DNA of 64,000 nucleotides. Origin: Mesorhabditis belari. Taxonomy: Eukaryota; Nematoda; Chromadorea; Rhabditida; Rhabditidae. Numbering within the stretch: position 1 is the stretch's first letter; each line of letters starts with the position of its first letter. Location: positions 2,028,501 to 2,092,500 of the forward strand of contig CAUEEP010000759.1 in assembly GCA_958450365.1 (NCBI GenBank), in the 5' to 3' direction. The notes beneath the pieces are model-generated. The model searched no databases and was not told the DNA's origin. It worked only from the letters and a program-made list of their open reading frames with translations. The position numbers and the translations under genes are program-made. Of this stretch, positions 42,601 through 55,200 are shown piece after piece.

Positions 42601-43160
42601 AATTGGGTGATTTTAAATGAAAATTGCTTCTAAAAAGGGATTCTGGCTAGATATTGAAGAAGTTTTTTCGATACCATTGTGCCAGAAGGGTTGCGTTTAC
42701 GAGCACATCGCTAAATGTGATTCCAATTCGATCTCTGGCTAGAGTTTCGATTCGAAATCCCCTTTTCCATTTCCTCAAAAGATTCCCCTGCATTGGATGA
42801 TCCTTTTGTGAATCGAAAATCCAATTTTTTACCCATTTCTATCCCTCTTTTCCTTCTTTTTCTTCTTTTCTTTCTTTTCCTTCTTTCCCTTCCTTTCCAT
42901 CATCCTTTTTCTGGCATTCACCCTCAAAGCCACGTTTGCGCGCGAAATCGTTTCCAATCAACCCCCTTCTAAGCATCAATTTCATTCCTAACCAAGAGAT
43001 TTCTTTTTAAAACTCTCCTTTATAACATTTGTCTTAAGAATTTTTATGTAAACCCGCCTTTTGCCATAGAAATATATCAAAAAAGTCTTTCGATCCACCC
43101 CTTTCGTCACCCCTCCAGAAAACTCGTAATAATAAAGGCTTTTGTGAAAATTTTTAAAAG
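42600..43160. other. Intergenic stretch with one isolated GTGCCAGAAG motif
   Basis: GTGCCAGAAGGGTTGCG near 42680, then a TTCTTTTCC polypyrimidine tract at 42845-42900. No gene seen. Confidence 0.5.
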
Positions 43161-43161
43161 C

Positions 43162-43490
43162 AATGCACGATCTGGATGTCACACAGTACGATAAGCATCA
43201 AATTACGGTACCCTAGCATCTTTTGTCAATTATCGTACCATGGCTTAAAGCCGCCAGAGGTGTTCTTTGTACTTTCCCGTAAACGTTCACCTTCTGGCAC
43301 AAAGCAATGCACGATCTGGATATCACAGAGTACGATAAGCATCAATTTACAGTACCCTAGCATCTTTTGTCAGATACTGTTCTCTAGCTGTCAGCTGCCA
43401 GAGGTGTACTTTGTACTTTCGCGTAAACAATCGCCTTCTAGCACAAAGCATTGCACGATCTGGATGTCACAGAGTACGATCAGCATCAAA
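43162..43490 (-). repeat. 144-bp phased-box array, minus orientation
   Basis: Related to the 7330-8480 array but inverted. CTGGATGTCAC-type boxes start at 43172, 43316 and 43460, exactly 144 bp apart. GCACAAAG and CTTTGTAC hairpin halves lie between them. Confidence 0.9.
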
Positions 43491-43564
43491 TTACGGACGA
43501 TAAGAATAAATTTGGTCAGTCGATATTAGAAGTTCTTGGATTGGTTTAAAACTCTAACTTTGAC

Positions 43565-43670
43565 GTAAAGAATGCTAGAAAGCCTGCACCAGAAAGCCTT
43601 CGTTTGCAAGCCTGCGCTAGAAAGCCTTCGTTTGCAAGCCTGCGCCAGAAAGCCTTCGTTTGCAAGCCCA
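43565..43670. repeat. ~33-bp repeat with CCAGAAAGCCTTCGTTTGC
   Basis: Three copies of a shortened GTGCCAGAAG-type motif (GCGCCAGAAAGCC). Confidence 0.8.
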
Positions 43671-43974
43671 AAGGTATTTTAATTTAAACTTGTTTATTTA
43701 AATCAAAAACTTTGCAAAACCTTTCCCTCAGTTTATCATTTTTCACTGAGACAACTGTCCGTTTTTGTCCTCTTTGTCGAAGAAGAGTTACCCCGTTTCC
43801 TGTGTGAAATTTGAGCCAAGTTAAAGCAAATACAGAGAAATGGCAACTCAGTTTTTCAAAGTTTTTCAGTTTTTCAGTTTTTCAATCTTTGAAAAAAGAT
43901 TTTTAAAGCTTTTGCGAAATTTTTGGGCTTTGATTTTCAATTTTAGCCTTTCAAATGTCCCTTGGAGATCGTGA

Positions 43975-44460
43975 ATGCACTTTTTTAGGACAAATTAACT
44001 TGTGGCCAAAGCCAAGCCTTAAGCCAAGCCTTAAGCCAAGCCAAGCCAGGATATGGCCAGACAACATTTTTCTGTATTTCTATGACATTTAATACTAGAT
44101 TCAGCACTGGGTTTGGCCAAGCAACAGCCTAGAACGACTTAAATGCCATTGTGGTCCCATTTGTGGTCCCATTGCAAAATGTGGTCCCATTTGTGGTCCC
44201 ATTCCAAAATGTGGTCCCATTTTTGACTCAGCCCTAGTTCAACTTTTTAAGCGATAGATAACAGTAGGTATTAACAGTAGGCACAGTAGGCAAACAATAC
44301 GGTGACATCCAGGATTTAGAGAAATGAAAAATAATTTGGACTAGAGCGGCTTTAAATGCAGATTTCGAAGTAGTCCTGGTTCCAGCTCTAAATCCAACTT
44401 TTTAAACGATAGATAAGTATTATCAATCCCGAATTATCTGGTGACATCCACGAGTTCGAG
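43975..44460. repeat. Minor repeats and two diverged phased boxes
   Basis: AAGCCAAGCCTT units (43998-44045), a GTGGTCCCATTT unit (44150-44225), and two GTGACATCCA boxes at 44302 and 44441 inside diverged ~140-bp monomers that share AGATAA/AACGATAGATAA sequence. Confidence 0.75.
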
Positions 44461-44684
44461 AAATATCAATGAAAATAATATGGCTTGCTTTTAAATGCAA
44501 ATTTCGTGCTTCATCTCGATCGAGTCTGAATCCAATGATCTGTTGGACCCTGGCTTAGCCTGTAGCTAACCAGCTAGGCTTATTGTTTGTTTATCAATGT
44601 TTGTACTAGCTATTCTGTCTGCCTGTCCCTAGCCTATTAGCCTAGGTAACTAGCATTCCTGATGATCCCTGGTACTAGGCAGAG

Positions 44685-44812
44685 CAGCAAGGCAGAGCAG
44701 CAAGGCAGAGCAGCAAGGCAGAACAGCAAGGCAGAGCAGCAAGGCAGAGCAGCAAGGCAGAGCAGCAAGGCAGAACAGCAAGGCAGAGCAGCAAGGCAGA
44801 ACAGCTCAAGGC
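44685..44812. repeat. 13-bp GCAGAGCAGCAAG array
   Basis: About ten units. Confidence 0.92.
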
Positions 44813-45044
44813 AGTTTACTTGGATCCGGCATATTGTTTGGGAATTACAGTGCACCAAAAGCAAAAGCACAGCTTGGATTCTCTAGTTTTTGTAATGGAA
44901 TGGAATGTGAATTGGAATCAAATGTCTGCCCGTTTTTCACGATTCACATATGTTTCCACTTAACAGAATCTGTGCCTAGTTTCTCGTTTTTTTAAACGAC
45001 TTAGTTATTGGATTAAAAATCGTATCTAGATACTAGTACAGCAA

Positions 45045-45385
45045 GTCTGCAGTTACTGTACTCTAGCTAGTACAGTACCGTACTCTAGCTAGTACAGTAC
45101 TGTACTCTAGTTAGTACAGTACTGTACTCTAGTTAGTACAGTACTGTACTCTAGTTAGTACAGTACCGTACTCTAACCTAAACCCATCGTTTGATCTCTT
45201 TTGATCAGCTGATTGATGCTCTTCTGGATTTATTGGTTTCTGCGACTTTTTGATGTGCTTTGTGTCCTTGTAAACGCAGTCTTTCAACGCAAAAACCCAT
45301 CCAGACTCATCCAGACTCATCCAGACCCATCCAGACCCATCCAGACCCATCCAGACTCATCCAGACCCATCCAGACCCAGAGTTG
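45045..45385. repeat. AGTACAGTACTGTACTCTAGTT array and CATCCAGACC array
   Basis: A self-complementary TAGTACAGTACTGTACT unit (45045-45175) and, after a spacer with a GTGTCCTTGTAAACGC motif, a 10-bp CATCCAGACC array (45297-45380). Confidence 0.88.
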
Positions 45386-45439
45386 TTTATGGTTTTATCA
45401 CTCTGATACAGAGACAGTTAGTCAATTAATAGCTTTTTA

Positions 45440-46240
45440 AAGCTTTGAAGCTTTTAGCTTTCGGAAAGCATTTGATATGGGATACATTATCGACTAAGAA
45501 AAGTGAGACAACGCGACAATGAGACAGAAGAAACTCAAGGAGCTTTAGATCTTTCTGTTTCTTAGATCTTTCTTTAGAAGATCTAAAGAAAGATCTGATC
45601 ATTCAATTCTTGTGAATGAACGAAATTCAAGCTCTCGATGTTTTTTGGATTTTGGCTAAGGTTTAAGGCCAATTTAAGGCCAATTTAAGGCCAATTTAAG
45701 GCCAATTTGTTGATTGTACGAGGATTGGAAGGTGAAATGACTCGCGAACAAAACCAGCGAACAAAACTAGTGACTCAAAGATGGAAACCCGGCTCTTTAG
45801 GCTCTCCGATCTCTCGATCTTGTTCTCTAAAAAGTTAACGAAATTCAATCCTTCCTCCTTCGCACTTAATTTCCAAATGAAATTGAGTGAAAGGGATTTC
45901 ATAGCTTTCATTCAGCCATTTGGGAGTGATTGGGCAGTCAGGTGGTCGATGATCGATCACAGGGGAGAGGTTGAGCCTCTCCCTCTTCCCCTCTTCCCCT
46001 CTTCCCCCTCTTCCCCTCTTCCGCCACTTACACAACATATCATCTATCTCCTCTTTTCTATATCTATTTCTATGTTTTCCCTATCTTTACTTATTCTTTA
46101 TCTCTTTTATTTTAATAATTTACTGCTTAAAAGATAGAAATTGCTTTTCCGGCAGAGTTTTGGCTTAGATTTGATACTGGGATTCTTTTTGGATACTTTA
46201 GATGGATGAGATTTACTTTAGAGATTAGATTTAAGCTTTC
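45440..46240. other. Unannotated stretch
   Basis: No supportable gene. Open frames around 45781-46137 run into a CTTCCCCTC tract. Four TTTAAGGCCAA units lie at 45660-45710. Confidence 0.5.
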
Positions 46241-46244
46241 TGAG

Positions 46245-47060
46245 GCATTAGACATTAGACTAAAGCTTTTGACAGTAGAATAAAGCTCTAGACATTAGAA
46301 TAAAGCTTTTGACAGTAGACTAAAGCTCTAGACATTAGAATAAAGCTTTTGACAGTAGACTAAAGCTCTAGACATTAGAATAAAGCTTTTGACATTAGAT
46401 TAAAGCTTTTGACATTAGACTAAAGCTTTCTAAGGCATTAGATTTGTCTACTAATGACAAATCCAACATCTTCGACATCTTCGACAACCAACAATCGAAT
46501 GAGAATCAAATGACAGCTTAGAAAAGCCATTGGATCAAGTTACAGCTTTTAGAAATAGCTTGTTTCATTAGCGGCTTGCAATCTAATGAATCAGCCCTCT
46601 AGAATCAAGCCTCTAGAATCAAGCCTCTAGAATCAGCCTCTAGAACCAGCCTCTAGAATCAGCCCTCTAGAATCAAGCCTCTAGAATCAGCCCTCTAGAA
46701 TCAACCTCTGAATCAGCCCTCTAGAATCAAGCCTCTAGACAGCCCCAGATCAACCTCAGAATCAGCCCTCTAGAATCAAGCCTCTAGAATCAGCCCTCTA
46801 GAATCAACCTCTAGAATCAACCTCTAGAATCAAGCCTCTAGAATCAAGCCTCTAGAATCAGCCCTCTAGAATCAAGCCTCTAGAATCAACCTCTAGAATC
46901 AAGCCTCTAGAATCAACCTCTAGAATCAAGCCTCTAGAATCAACCTCTAGAATCAGCCCTCTAGAATCAAGCCTCTAGAATCAGCCCTCTAGAATCAACC
47001 TCTAGAATCAACCTCTAGAATCAAGCCTCTAGAATCAAGCCTGAGCCTCTAGAATCCCAG
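46245..47060. repeat. TAAAGCTTTTGACATTAGA array, then CTCTAGAATCAAGC array
   Basis: The first block (46250-46440) alternates GACATTAGA and GACAGTAGA. The second (46590-47055) is a 13-15 bp unit, CTCTAGAATCA with AGC or CCC spacers, about 33 copies, again CTAG-centred. Confidence 0.92.
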
Positions 47061-47510
47061 TATTGCTTTATGGCTAAGCTTAAAGAAAACTGTCCGAGTT
47101 AAACCTTTACTCGAATCCCATCATCTTCAATTTTCCCTAAACCCTCAAAATCCTCAAAAACCAAGAAAACCCCGTGGAATATCTATTTGCTTCGTTCAAA
47201 GAAATGAAAGAGAAAAGGATTTGGATTTACAGCTTTCACAGAGCTTTCACAGAGCTCTTTCAAAGAGCTCCGATTTTTGTCTCTCTTCAAGAGAATCGAG
47301 GTAACTTGAGGAGGGAAAGGTGAGAGGGTGTGGAGGGGGAAAGGTCGATTCGAGAGAATTCTTTGGTACCGGGATAGTCGGGTAAAATCCACTTTTTTTC
47401 TTTGAAGTATTTACACTAATTTTGTTCTATTAGCTGGGTTCTTCGCTGGGTTCAAAGCGATCCGAATAAGCCATCAGAAGGGCACAAGGCCAGGATCGTT
47501 TGACCTAACA
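47060..47510. other. Unannotated stretch
   Basis: No gene or repeat that I can support. Confidence 0.5.
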
Positions 47511-47512
47511 AG

Positions 47513-47675
47513 GTTGGCTTGCTTGGCTTGGCTTGGATTGCTTGGCTTGGCTTGGATTGCTTGGCTTGGCTTGCTTTGCTTGGCTTGCTTGCTTGCTTGG
47601 CTTGGCTTGCCTTGCTTGGCTTGGCTTCCTTGGCTTCCTTGGCTTGGCTTGCTTGGCTCTTGCGTTGCCTAGCCT
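47513..47675. repeat. GCTTGGCTTGGATTGCTTG array
   Basis: GCTTG-based low-complexity array. Confidence 0.9.
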
Positions 47676-48284
47676 GCCTTGGCTCTTGTTTTGTTTGACC
47701 TGACTCTATCCTACTATGATCTACTATGACTTGGCTTACTTTTTTGTCACTTAGACTATTCTGATCTTGACCACAAGCTCCCAAAGCCTATCTAGAAGTT
47801 AGGACAGAACCTTGGGCTAATCCTGATCTAATCCTGATCTAATCCTGATCATGTCCAGCCTGAGCCTGAGCCTGAGCCTTGTCTAGATCTGGGTCTAGCT
47901 TTAGATGACTGGCCGGGAATTCGACAACTGAAGGCTTAGACTGAAGTTGAGGAATCTAATTCAGATTCAGATTCTGAATTAGATTCAGATCTAATTCCTA
48001 TTTAACCTGATCGAATTAAATGAATTAAAAAGTGATTTTTGATTCGCAGATCTTCAGGGTGAAAGGCTGAAAGAGAATGAAAGTAAAAAGAAAAGAAAAA
48101 AAGGCATTGAAGCTCTCTGTTTACTGCCTTAGCACATTGAGTGCCTTCCATTTCCCTCTAAAAATATCTGATCTTTCAGAAAGAAAGCTTCGATTTTCAG
48201 GAAAAGCCTAGACGATCAAAAACTCGATTTTTGTCTAGAAAAATAGGGTTTATGCTTTGAAATTTGGTATTTAAAATAAAGCTT

Positions 48285-48785
48285 TGCCTAGCTAGCTTTC
48301 CCTAGCTTTCCCTAGCTTTCCTTAGCTACTTTCCCTAGCTTTCCCTAGCTACTTTCCCTAGCTTTCCCTAGCTACTTCCCTAGCTTTCCCTAGCTACTTT
48401 CCCTAGCTTTCCCTAGCTACTTTCCCTAGCTTTCCCTAGCTTTCCCTAGCTTTCCCTAGCTTCCCTAGCCTAGCCCCTAGCCTCCCAGCTTCCCTAGCTT
48501 CCTAGCCCGCTCCCTAGCCCCAGCGGCCAGCAGCCCGGCAGCCTGCCCAGCCTGGCCTGAGCCCAGCCAGCCGAGCCTGCCTAGGCCCCCAGGGCCCAGC
48601 CCGCTAGCGCCTGGCTCCTAGCCCCAGCTTCCTAGCTCCAGCTTCCCTAGCTCCCTAGCTACTTCCCTAGCTTCCCTAGCTTTCCCTAGTCCCTAGCTTT
48701 CCCTAGCTTTCCCTAGCTACTTTCCCTAGCTTTCCCTAGCTACTTTCCCTAGCTTTCCCTAGCTACTTTCCCTACTTCCCTGCTC
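48285..48785. repeat. CTTTCCCTAGCTA array with GC-rich centre
   Basis: Clean CTTTCCCTAGCTAC units at both ends. Between about 48465 and 48655 the array becomes GC-rich and irregular (CCTAGCCCC, CAGCCCGGCAG) before returning to the same unit. Confidence 0.9.
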
Positions 48786-48789
48786 ATTT

Positions 48790-49000
48790 TTTCATTAAAT
48801 CTTTTAAAATCTAAAGTTTCTTTTACAAAGACGACGTCCTTTTACAAAAACTACGTTCTTTTACTACAAACGTTTTTTTTTGTCTTAAAAACTGTCTTTT
48901 ATATAGTCTTTTCTTTATAAAAACGATTTCTTCCCTTTTCTAAACCAATCATTTTCAATAATTTTTTTTTGATCTGTCTTCGCACTCAGATGTTCCTATT
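48790..49000. other. Short AT-rich spacer
   Basis: An ACGACGTCCTTTTACAAA-like three-fold repeat (48815-48870) and nothing else. Confidence 0.5.
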
Positions 49001-49008
49001 TGCGCAGA

Positions 49009-49500
49009 TCAGAACCTGCTTCCACATTTCTCTATCCCTATTGTCATCCAATGTTTCCTAGCTTGATTGTTCCTGGTTCGAAGTCTTCGACTTGCTGATG
49101 CTGGTGGTGGTTGCACTCTAGCCATCCTTTCTCTGACCGTCTCTGCCACTCTTGTGCTCCAGCTCGTTGCTGGTCTTCCGATGGGCCTCTTCTGGTCTCG
49201 TGGTAGCCACTCTGTGATCGTCCATCGTCCATCCGTATCGTCCATCTGTCGTCTGTTCTTCTGGCTACGTGGTCCTTCTTCTAATTCTTTTGGCATCTGA
49301 GTCTTTTTCTCTCAATCACTTCCACTGGATCTCTGAGTCCCGAGAGCTGGCGCATATCCGTACTTCTTAGGTCTTGATCGAGCTGCGTTTTCCTATTGTA
49401 CCCGAGGAGGTTCCTTTCAAGGGCTCGATGCGTCGTTCTCAGGACTCGTTCAGCGGTCTGTGTCGTGGCCCAGGTCTCAGCCATTTTTTCAACCATTTCC
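49009..49500 (-). mobile_element. RTE-like LINE, C-terminal fragment of the reverse transcriptase
   Basis: Two overlapping minus-strand frames: TTHRALERNLLGYNRKTQ with DMRQLSGLRDPVEVIERKRL, then RWTITEWLPRDQKRPIGRPA and TSWSTRVAE. The order (R-A-L-E-R-x-L-L-G, then R-W-T..W-x-P-R-D...G-R-P) is the standard C-terminal tail of endonuclease-reverse transcriptases. One frameshift is present and the catalytic domain is absent. Confidence 0.82.
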
Positions 49501-49784
49501 TTTCTTAAACATCATTTTTTTCCATTTTTTCCTCTTTTTTCCATTTTTTTCCATTTTTTTCATTTCTTACCATTTCTACTTAAATTTTACGATTCATTAA
49601 ACGAAAAGCGACAAAAATGGTGCTGCTTTTCCCTTTTTCTCTCAATTTTTTATATAATTTTATCTGATTTCTCTTCTTTTCTCAATTTTTCTCTTATTTT
49701 CTCTTCTTTTCTCAATTTCTTTCCCAAATTTCCACTCATTTGTCGATTTTTTGAGAAGAATCATTTGATTTTGAGTTGAATTTT

Positions 49785-49925
49785 AATCATTTAAACTCAT
49801 TTAAAAGCATTTAAAAGAATTTAAAGGCATTTAAAAGCATTTAAAGGCATTTAAAAGGCATTTAAAAGCATTTAAAAGCATTTAAAAGCATTTAATAGAA
49901 TCTAAAATCATTTAAAATCATTTCA
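49785..49925. repeat. 10-bp CATTTAAAAG array
   Basis: About 14 units of GCATTTAAAA. Confidence 0.92.
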
Positions 49926-50004
49926 ATCATTTTCCATAAAATTCTGGCTTAAATACATGTCATTTTACTTCCTTTTTTGGTCTACTTTGTAAACTCAGCG
50001 GGAA

Positions 50005-50545
50005 AATTGCGCAAATCTAGCATTGCCATTGAATTCTCCATCCCGAGAAACCCAAATTCCCAAATTTTCAGCCAAATTCCTTCAATTTTGACGATTCTAG
50101 AGAGTTTTCCGTTTTTTTTTTGGGTAATTAAACCGGACACCAAGGGAAAGGGGTTGATGAGCCGTGTGCCAGAAGGCCCGCGTTTACGGGGACGCATAAA
50201 GTACATCTCTGAACAGTCAAAGACTAGCTAGTACAGTCAAAGTACAGTACTAAAGGATTAAGGCAGGGCACGTAAGCTGGACTCTAACGTACGCTGTGAC
50301 ATCCAGAACGCGCAATGCCTTCGAAATTTTGGTCTTTTTAAAGAGAGAGTACAAAGTACAGCTCTGAACGGCAAACGACCAACTAGTACAGTACTAAAAA
50401 CTAAGTAAAGGTGCGTAAATTGGACTCCAATGTACGCTGTGACATCCAGAATGCTCAATCCCGCGCGGTGGAGAGCCATGTGCCAAAAGGCGTGCGTTTA
50501 CAGGCGAGCACAAAGAACGCGGGGTGACTTGGGTGATTTTGGATG
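50005..50545 (+). repeat. Dispersed composite repeat, copy 2
   Basis: Same block order as 41930-42600, including GGGTAATTAAACCGGACA and GTGCCAGAAGGCCCGCG. Boxes lie at 50296 and 50439 (143 bp). It ends in a GCACAAAGAACGCGGGG motif. Confidence 0.87.
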
Positions 50546-51090
50546 AAAATTGCTTCTAAAAAGGCTAGAAATTCGATAAATTAGATAAATCGGAGCTTCG
50601 GAAGGCGTGAGCACAAAGTAAATGATGCCTAGGAACAGGTGTCCCTTTTCTTTTTTCATTTTCTAAAAGCTCTCCACAAAGCGGCCGTTTTCCACAAAAA
50701 AACTTTCGTTTACGAAAACTTTCAAAAGTTCTTTTGAGGCAAAGATCTTTTCCATTTATCCGGCTTATTATCTAGAGCTCATGCTCACGCTCGTGCTCGC
50801 CAGCTTGCTTGTAAAATAATCCTTTATGTTCTCTGAATTTGTGAGCTTCAAAATTCAAACTTCAAATTTTTTCTTCACAAGATTTCCATGCTTCATTGAA
50901 TTTCCCTAAAATAGCCAAAAAAATCATGAAAAAGCTGAAATAGCCAAAAGAAATCAAAAGAAATCTAGCTGTTTTTAACGGAAATGACCGAATTCTCCGC
51001 ATTTTCACAAATATTTTGATTCATTTTTGCAAAAACATCAAACCCAAGCCGCTTTGAGAGGTTTTCCAGTATAAAATCATCCGGTCCAGT
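50545..51090. other. Unannotated stretch
   Basis: AT-rich. A GCCGTTTTCC segment and AAAGAAATC repeats; no gene seen. Confidence 0.5.
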
Positions 51091-51905
51091 TTGTTTAAGA
51101 GGAAATTGGCCAATATGGATGTCACACTAGATTTTCAAAATTAGAAAATCGGTATTTATGCAACTTAGGCACTTGGGTAATTAAGCCGGACGGTAGCTGG
51201 GTATCCTTTGCTATATTTTGAACGTCAATCCGGTTGTTTAAAGGCAAAAATAGCCAATCTGGATGTCACACTAGATTTTCGAAATCATAGAATCGCTATT
51301 TAAGCAGCTTAGGCACTTGGGTAATTGAGCCGGACGGTAGCTGGGTATTCTTTGCTATATTTTGAAAGAAAATCCGGTTATTTAAAGACCAAAATGGCCA
51401 ATCTGGATGTCACACTAAATTTTCGAAATCATAGAATTGCTATTTAAGCAACTTAGGCACTTGGGTAATTGAGCCGGTCGGTAGCTGGGTATTCTCTGGC
51501 ATTCTTCGTACAACAATCCGGTTATTTAAAGACCAAAATGGCCAATCTGGATGTCAAACTAGATTTTCGAAAACATAAAATCAACATTTATGCAACTTAG
51601 ACACTTGGGTAATTAGTGTACAGAGGGGTTCCCCGTATTTCTTATATAATTTGTACGACAATCTGGTTGTTTAAAGACCAAAATGGCGAATCTGGATATC
51701 ACACTAGTTTTTTAAAAATAGACAATCGGTATTTATGCAACTTAGACACTTGGGTAATTAAACCATATTCTTTCTCTGGGATTCCCTGGTACTTTGTACG
51801 TCAATCCGGTTGTTTAAAGACCAAAACGGCTAATCTGGATGTCACAATAGATTTTCGAAATCATAGAATTGCTATTTAAGCAACTTAGGCACTTGGGTAA
51901 TTGGA
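51090..51905. repeat. Six-copy 144-bp satellite with phased box
   Basis: The monomer contains AATCTGGATGTCACACTAG, a CATAGAATCGCTATTTA stretch, GCACTTGGGTAATTGAGCC and AATCCGGTTGTTTAAAGACC. Box starts are 51115, 51259, 51403, 51547, 51692 and 51835 (spacing 144, 144, 144, 145, 143). Apart from the box and GGGTAATT, the monomer is unlike the 7330-8800 monomers. Confidence 0.93.
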
Positions 51906-52278
51906 CAATGGACACTAATGTAGCCAAGCATTTACCCAACTACGCAAAAGATCATTTTTTCATAATATCTTTCCAAATATCTTTCCAAATCAAATCTTTC
52001 CAAATCTTTCCAAATTTTCTTTTAACTTATGGATTTCTTAGCTAATTGAGCGAATTTTCTCATTAAATTCTGTGTTTTTCAAAAGTTTTTTATCATTTTT
52101 TTCAATTTTCTTCAAATTTCAGGTGATCGTTCAAATTTGAAGAAAAAAAAAGTGAAAATTGGCGAAATTTGCAACTCTCCAGGGCTTTGAAGCTCAAGAT
52201 TTCTAACAAATTTCTGAGAAATTCTCTGAAGCTTTCGACTTCTGAAACATTCTGAAACATTTCTGAATGGGAAATTGT

Positions 52279-55200
52279 ATGGGCAGCTCACAAAGTCACC
52301 CACAATCCTCGGCAAGGGTGAATCAAGCTAGAGCTAGAGCTAGAGCTAGAGCTAGAGCTAGAGCTAGAGCTAGAGCTAGAGTTTATAAAACAATACAAAA
52401 GAATATCTAAAAGTGCTTGTATAGTTAAATCTAGCTAATATAGAGCTAAAGAAAAGCTTTAAACGATTCTGGAGTGTTTAAAAGTAACCTTTCTACAGGA
52501 TTTATTGAGGAATTATCTTAAGAACTGATTTACCCCATTTAGCCAATCTAACTAAGGGTTTCTTAAACGCCAGTAACTCTAGGAACTCTAGGAACTCTAG
52601 GAACTCTAGGAACTCCAGTCTCAGGAACTCTAGTAACTCTAGTAACTCCAGGAACTCCAGGAACTCTAGTAACTCTAGGAACTCCAGGAACTCCAGGAAC
52701 TCTAGTAACTCTAGGAACTCCAGGAACTCCAGGAACTCTAGTAACTCTAGGAACTCTAGGAACTCCAGTCTCAGGAACCCTAGTAACTCTAGTAACTCCA
52801 GGAACTCTAGAACTCCAGGAACTCCAGTAACTCTAGTAACTCTAGGAACTCTTGGAGCTCCAGTAACTCTATTAACTCCAGTAATAGCTTATCGCCTTCT
52901 AATGTACCTTACAGTTAAGCTAAAGATACTACTTTTACCTAAAGATACCAGTTTTACCTAAATACTACTTTTTAAATCTCTTTTCTAAACAATACTTTTC
53001 CAGAATCGCCAAAAGAAGAGCTTTTTCCGGAAACTTTTCGCAAAAACCCATCTCGATGCAGCTGCTTTAGCTCAAACGTGTCCACCACCGGTGAGTCAAT
53101 CAAAAATTAAACAAATCAAAAGCTAAGCAAACCTAAGCCTAAGCAAATCAACCTCTTTCCCTGAATCCTGGTCTTTCCCTTCGAATCCCTTCGAAGCGAC
53201 CACAACATAAATGAAAGGCTTTCTCTGTTACCGTAAGCCAAGTCCCGCATCTTTAGCTCGATGTTTGATCTTCCTTAGTACCTCTTCAACTTAACCTCGA
53301 GCCTCGAGCCTAGAGCCTAGAGCTCATAGCCTCGAGCCTAGAGCTCATAGCCTCGAGCCTAGAGCTCATAGCCTCGAGCCTCAAGCCTCGAACAACATCG
53401 TTATCAGCTTCAGCCTCTATTTCGTCATCGTTGCATTATTGCCAGATTCTTTTTTGGTGGTGACCGCGATTGGGGCCTTTCGCCAATCGACAGCTAGCTG
53501 TCCGTCTCGGCTCAGCAAGGCATAAATCATCATAGGCTTCTGCGGCCTTCTGCCATTCTGCGGCCTTCTGCGGCCAACATTTCATTCGGACCAGCAGCGT
53601 CGCCTTCTTCTTGACTGTTGATCGTCTAGCTTTCGAGTCTCATCACGGTTTGTGGCGCATCTGTTTCCACCCTGTTTGCCAATCGACAGCTAGCTGGTCG
53701 GCTTAGCTAGCCAGCATCCAGGCTGAGCTAGCTAGCATCCAGGCTTAGCTAGCCAGCATCCAGGCTGAGCTAGCCAGCATCCAGGCTGAGCTAGCCAGCA
53801 TCCAGGCTGAGCTAGCTAGCATCCAGGCTGAGCTAGCTAGCATCCAGGCTTAGCTAGCCAGCATCCAGGCTGAGCTAGCTAGCATCCAGGCTGAGCTAGC
53901 CAGCATCCAGGCTGAGCTAGCTAGCATCCCGGCTCAGGCTTAGGCTTAGGCTTAGGACTTAAAGATTTGAAACTTTTAAAAGACCAAGATTCAGGGAAAG
54001 AGCCCAAATATCTACTCAAATATCTGCTCAAATATTCTCTTTAATTCCATAAGATAAAGGTATAGAGGTTTCAAAGTCTATAGCTTTTAAAACTCTGTCA
54101 AATCTCTGTCAAATCAAATCAAACTTAAATCAAACTCAAATCCTTACTTTTCCTCAAATATTTGTGTTTCTTAGTCATAGAATTCTCGATTTTATCCATT
54201 TTGTGTATCTTTCTTTATTTCAGAACAGGTTTTTCAATTCTTCACCGATTTCCTTTCCCATTCCCATTTTAGAGTATTTACCTTCCCCTCCAACAAATAT
54301 AAATCCAGATTTCTTTTTCTTTTTCGATTCTTTAACAATTTTAAGTTGATCAATAAAGCTCTGTAAGGCTATAAAGCTATGAAGCTCTAAGCTATAAAGC
54401 TCTAAAGCTCTAAAGCTATTGAGCTATGAAGCTATAAAGCTCTAAAGCTAAAGCTCTAAGCTATAAAGCTATGAAGCTAGAAAGCTAGAAAGCTATTGAG
54501 CTATAAAGCTAGAAAGCTATTGAGCTATAAAGCTATAAAGCTCTAAAGCTCTAAAGCTATAAAGTATGTCTTTCTTTAATCATTAAGGAAAAGTAACTTA
54601 TCGGCTTATCTGGCTTTTCTGATAGATCGGCTTATCTGTTAGAGTTTTAGTTAGAGTCTTATTTGATTAACTTATTTGATAACTTATCCGACTGACTTTG
54701 ACTGGCTTTGTCTGACTTTGACTGACATTGACTGAAGAATTCAGTGCACCGGGGTGCGTTTCCTTTCCCAGGTTCCTGGCTCTACCATTGTATTGATCTT
54801 TTTATGGCTAACAGTAGCACTGTAGCTTTGTTTTAGAGCCTTAGAATTCAAGCCTTACAAGCCTAAAGCCTTAGAATTAGAACTATAGCTTTGTTTTTCA
54901 AGCACTAAAGCCTTAGAGCTCAAGTTTAACCCAAGATCCATCTCTAATCTCCTTAGAATTCAAGTTTAACTCAAAAGCCATCTCAAATAATGTGCCAATT
55001 ATCGTAAAGTGGCTCATTGCGTAAAGTGCTTAAAATTTCTTCCTTCAATTTCCCCTTCCCCCATTTCCCCATTTCCCCTCAATTTCCCCCAAAGCGTTTC
55101 ATTGATTGATCGACAGAGTTCCTGAACACTTTCCCTTTGATCTTTTCATTGCTACAAAGATCAAAAATCTCAAAAAAATCTCAACTCTATGCTTTTCAGC

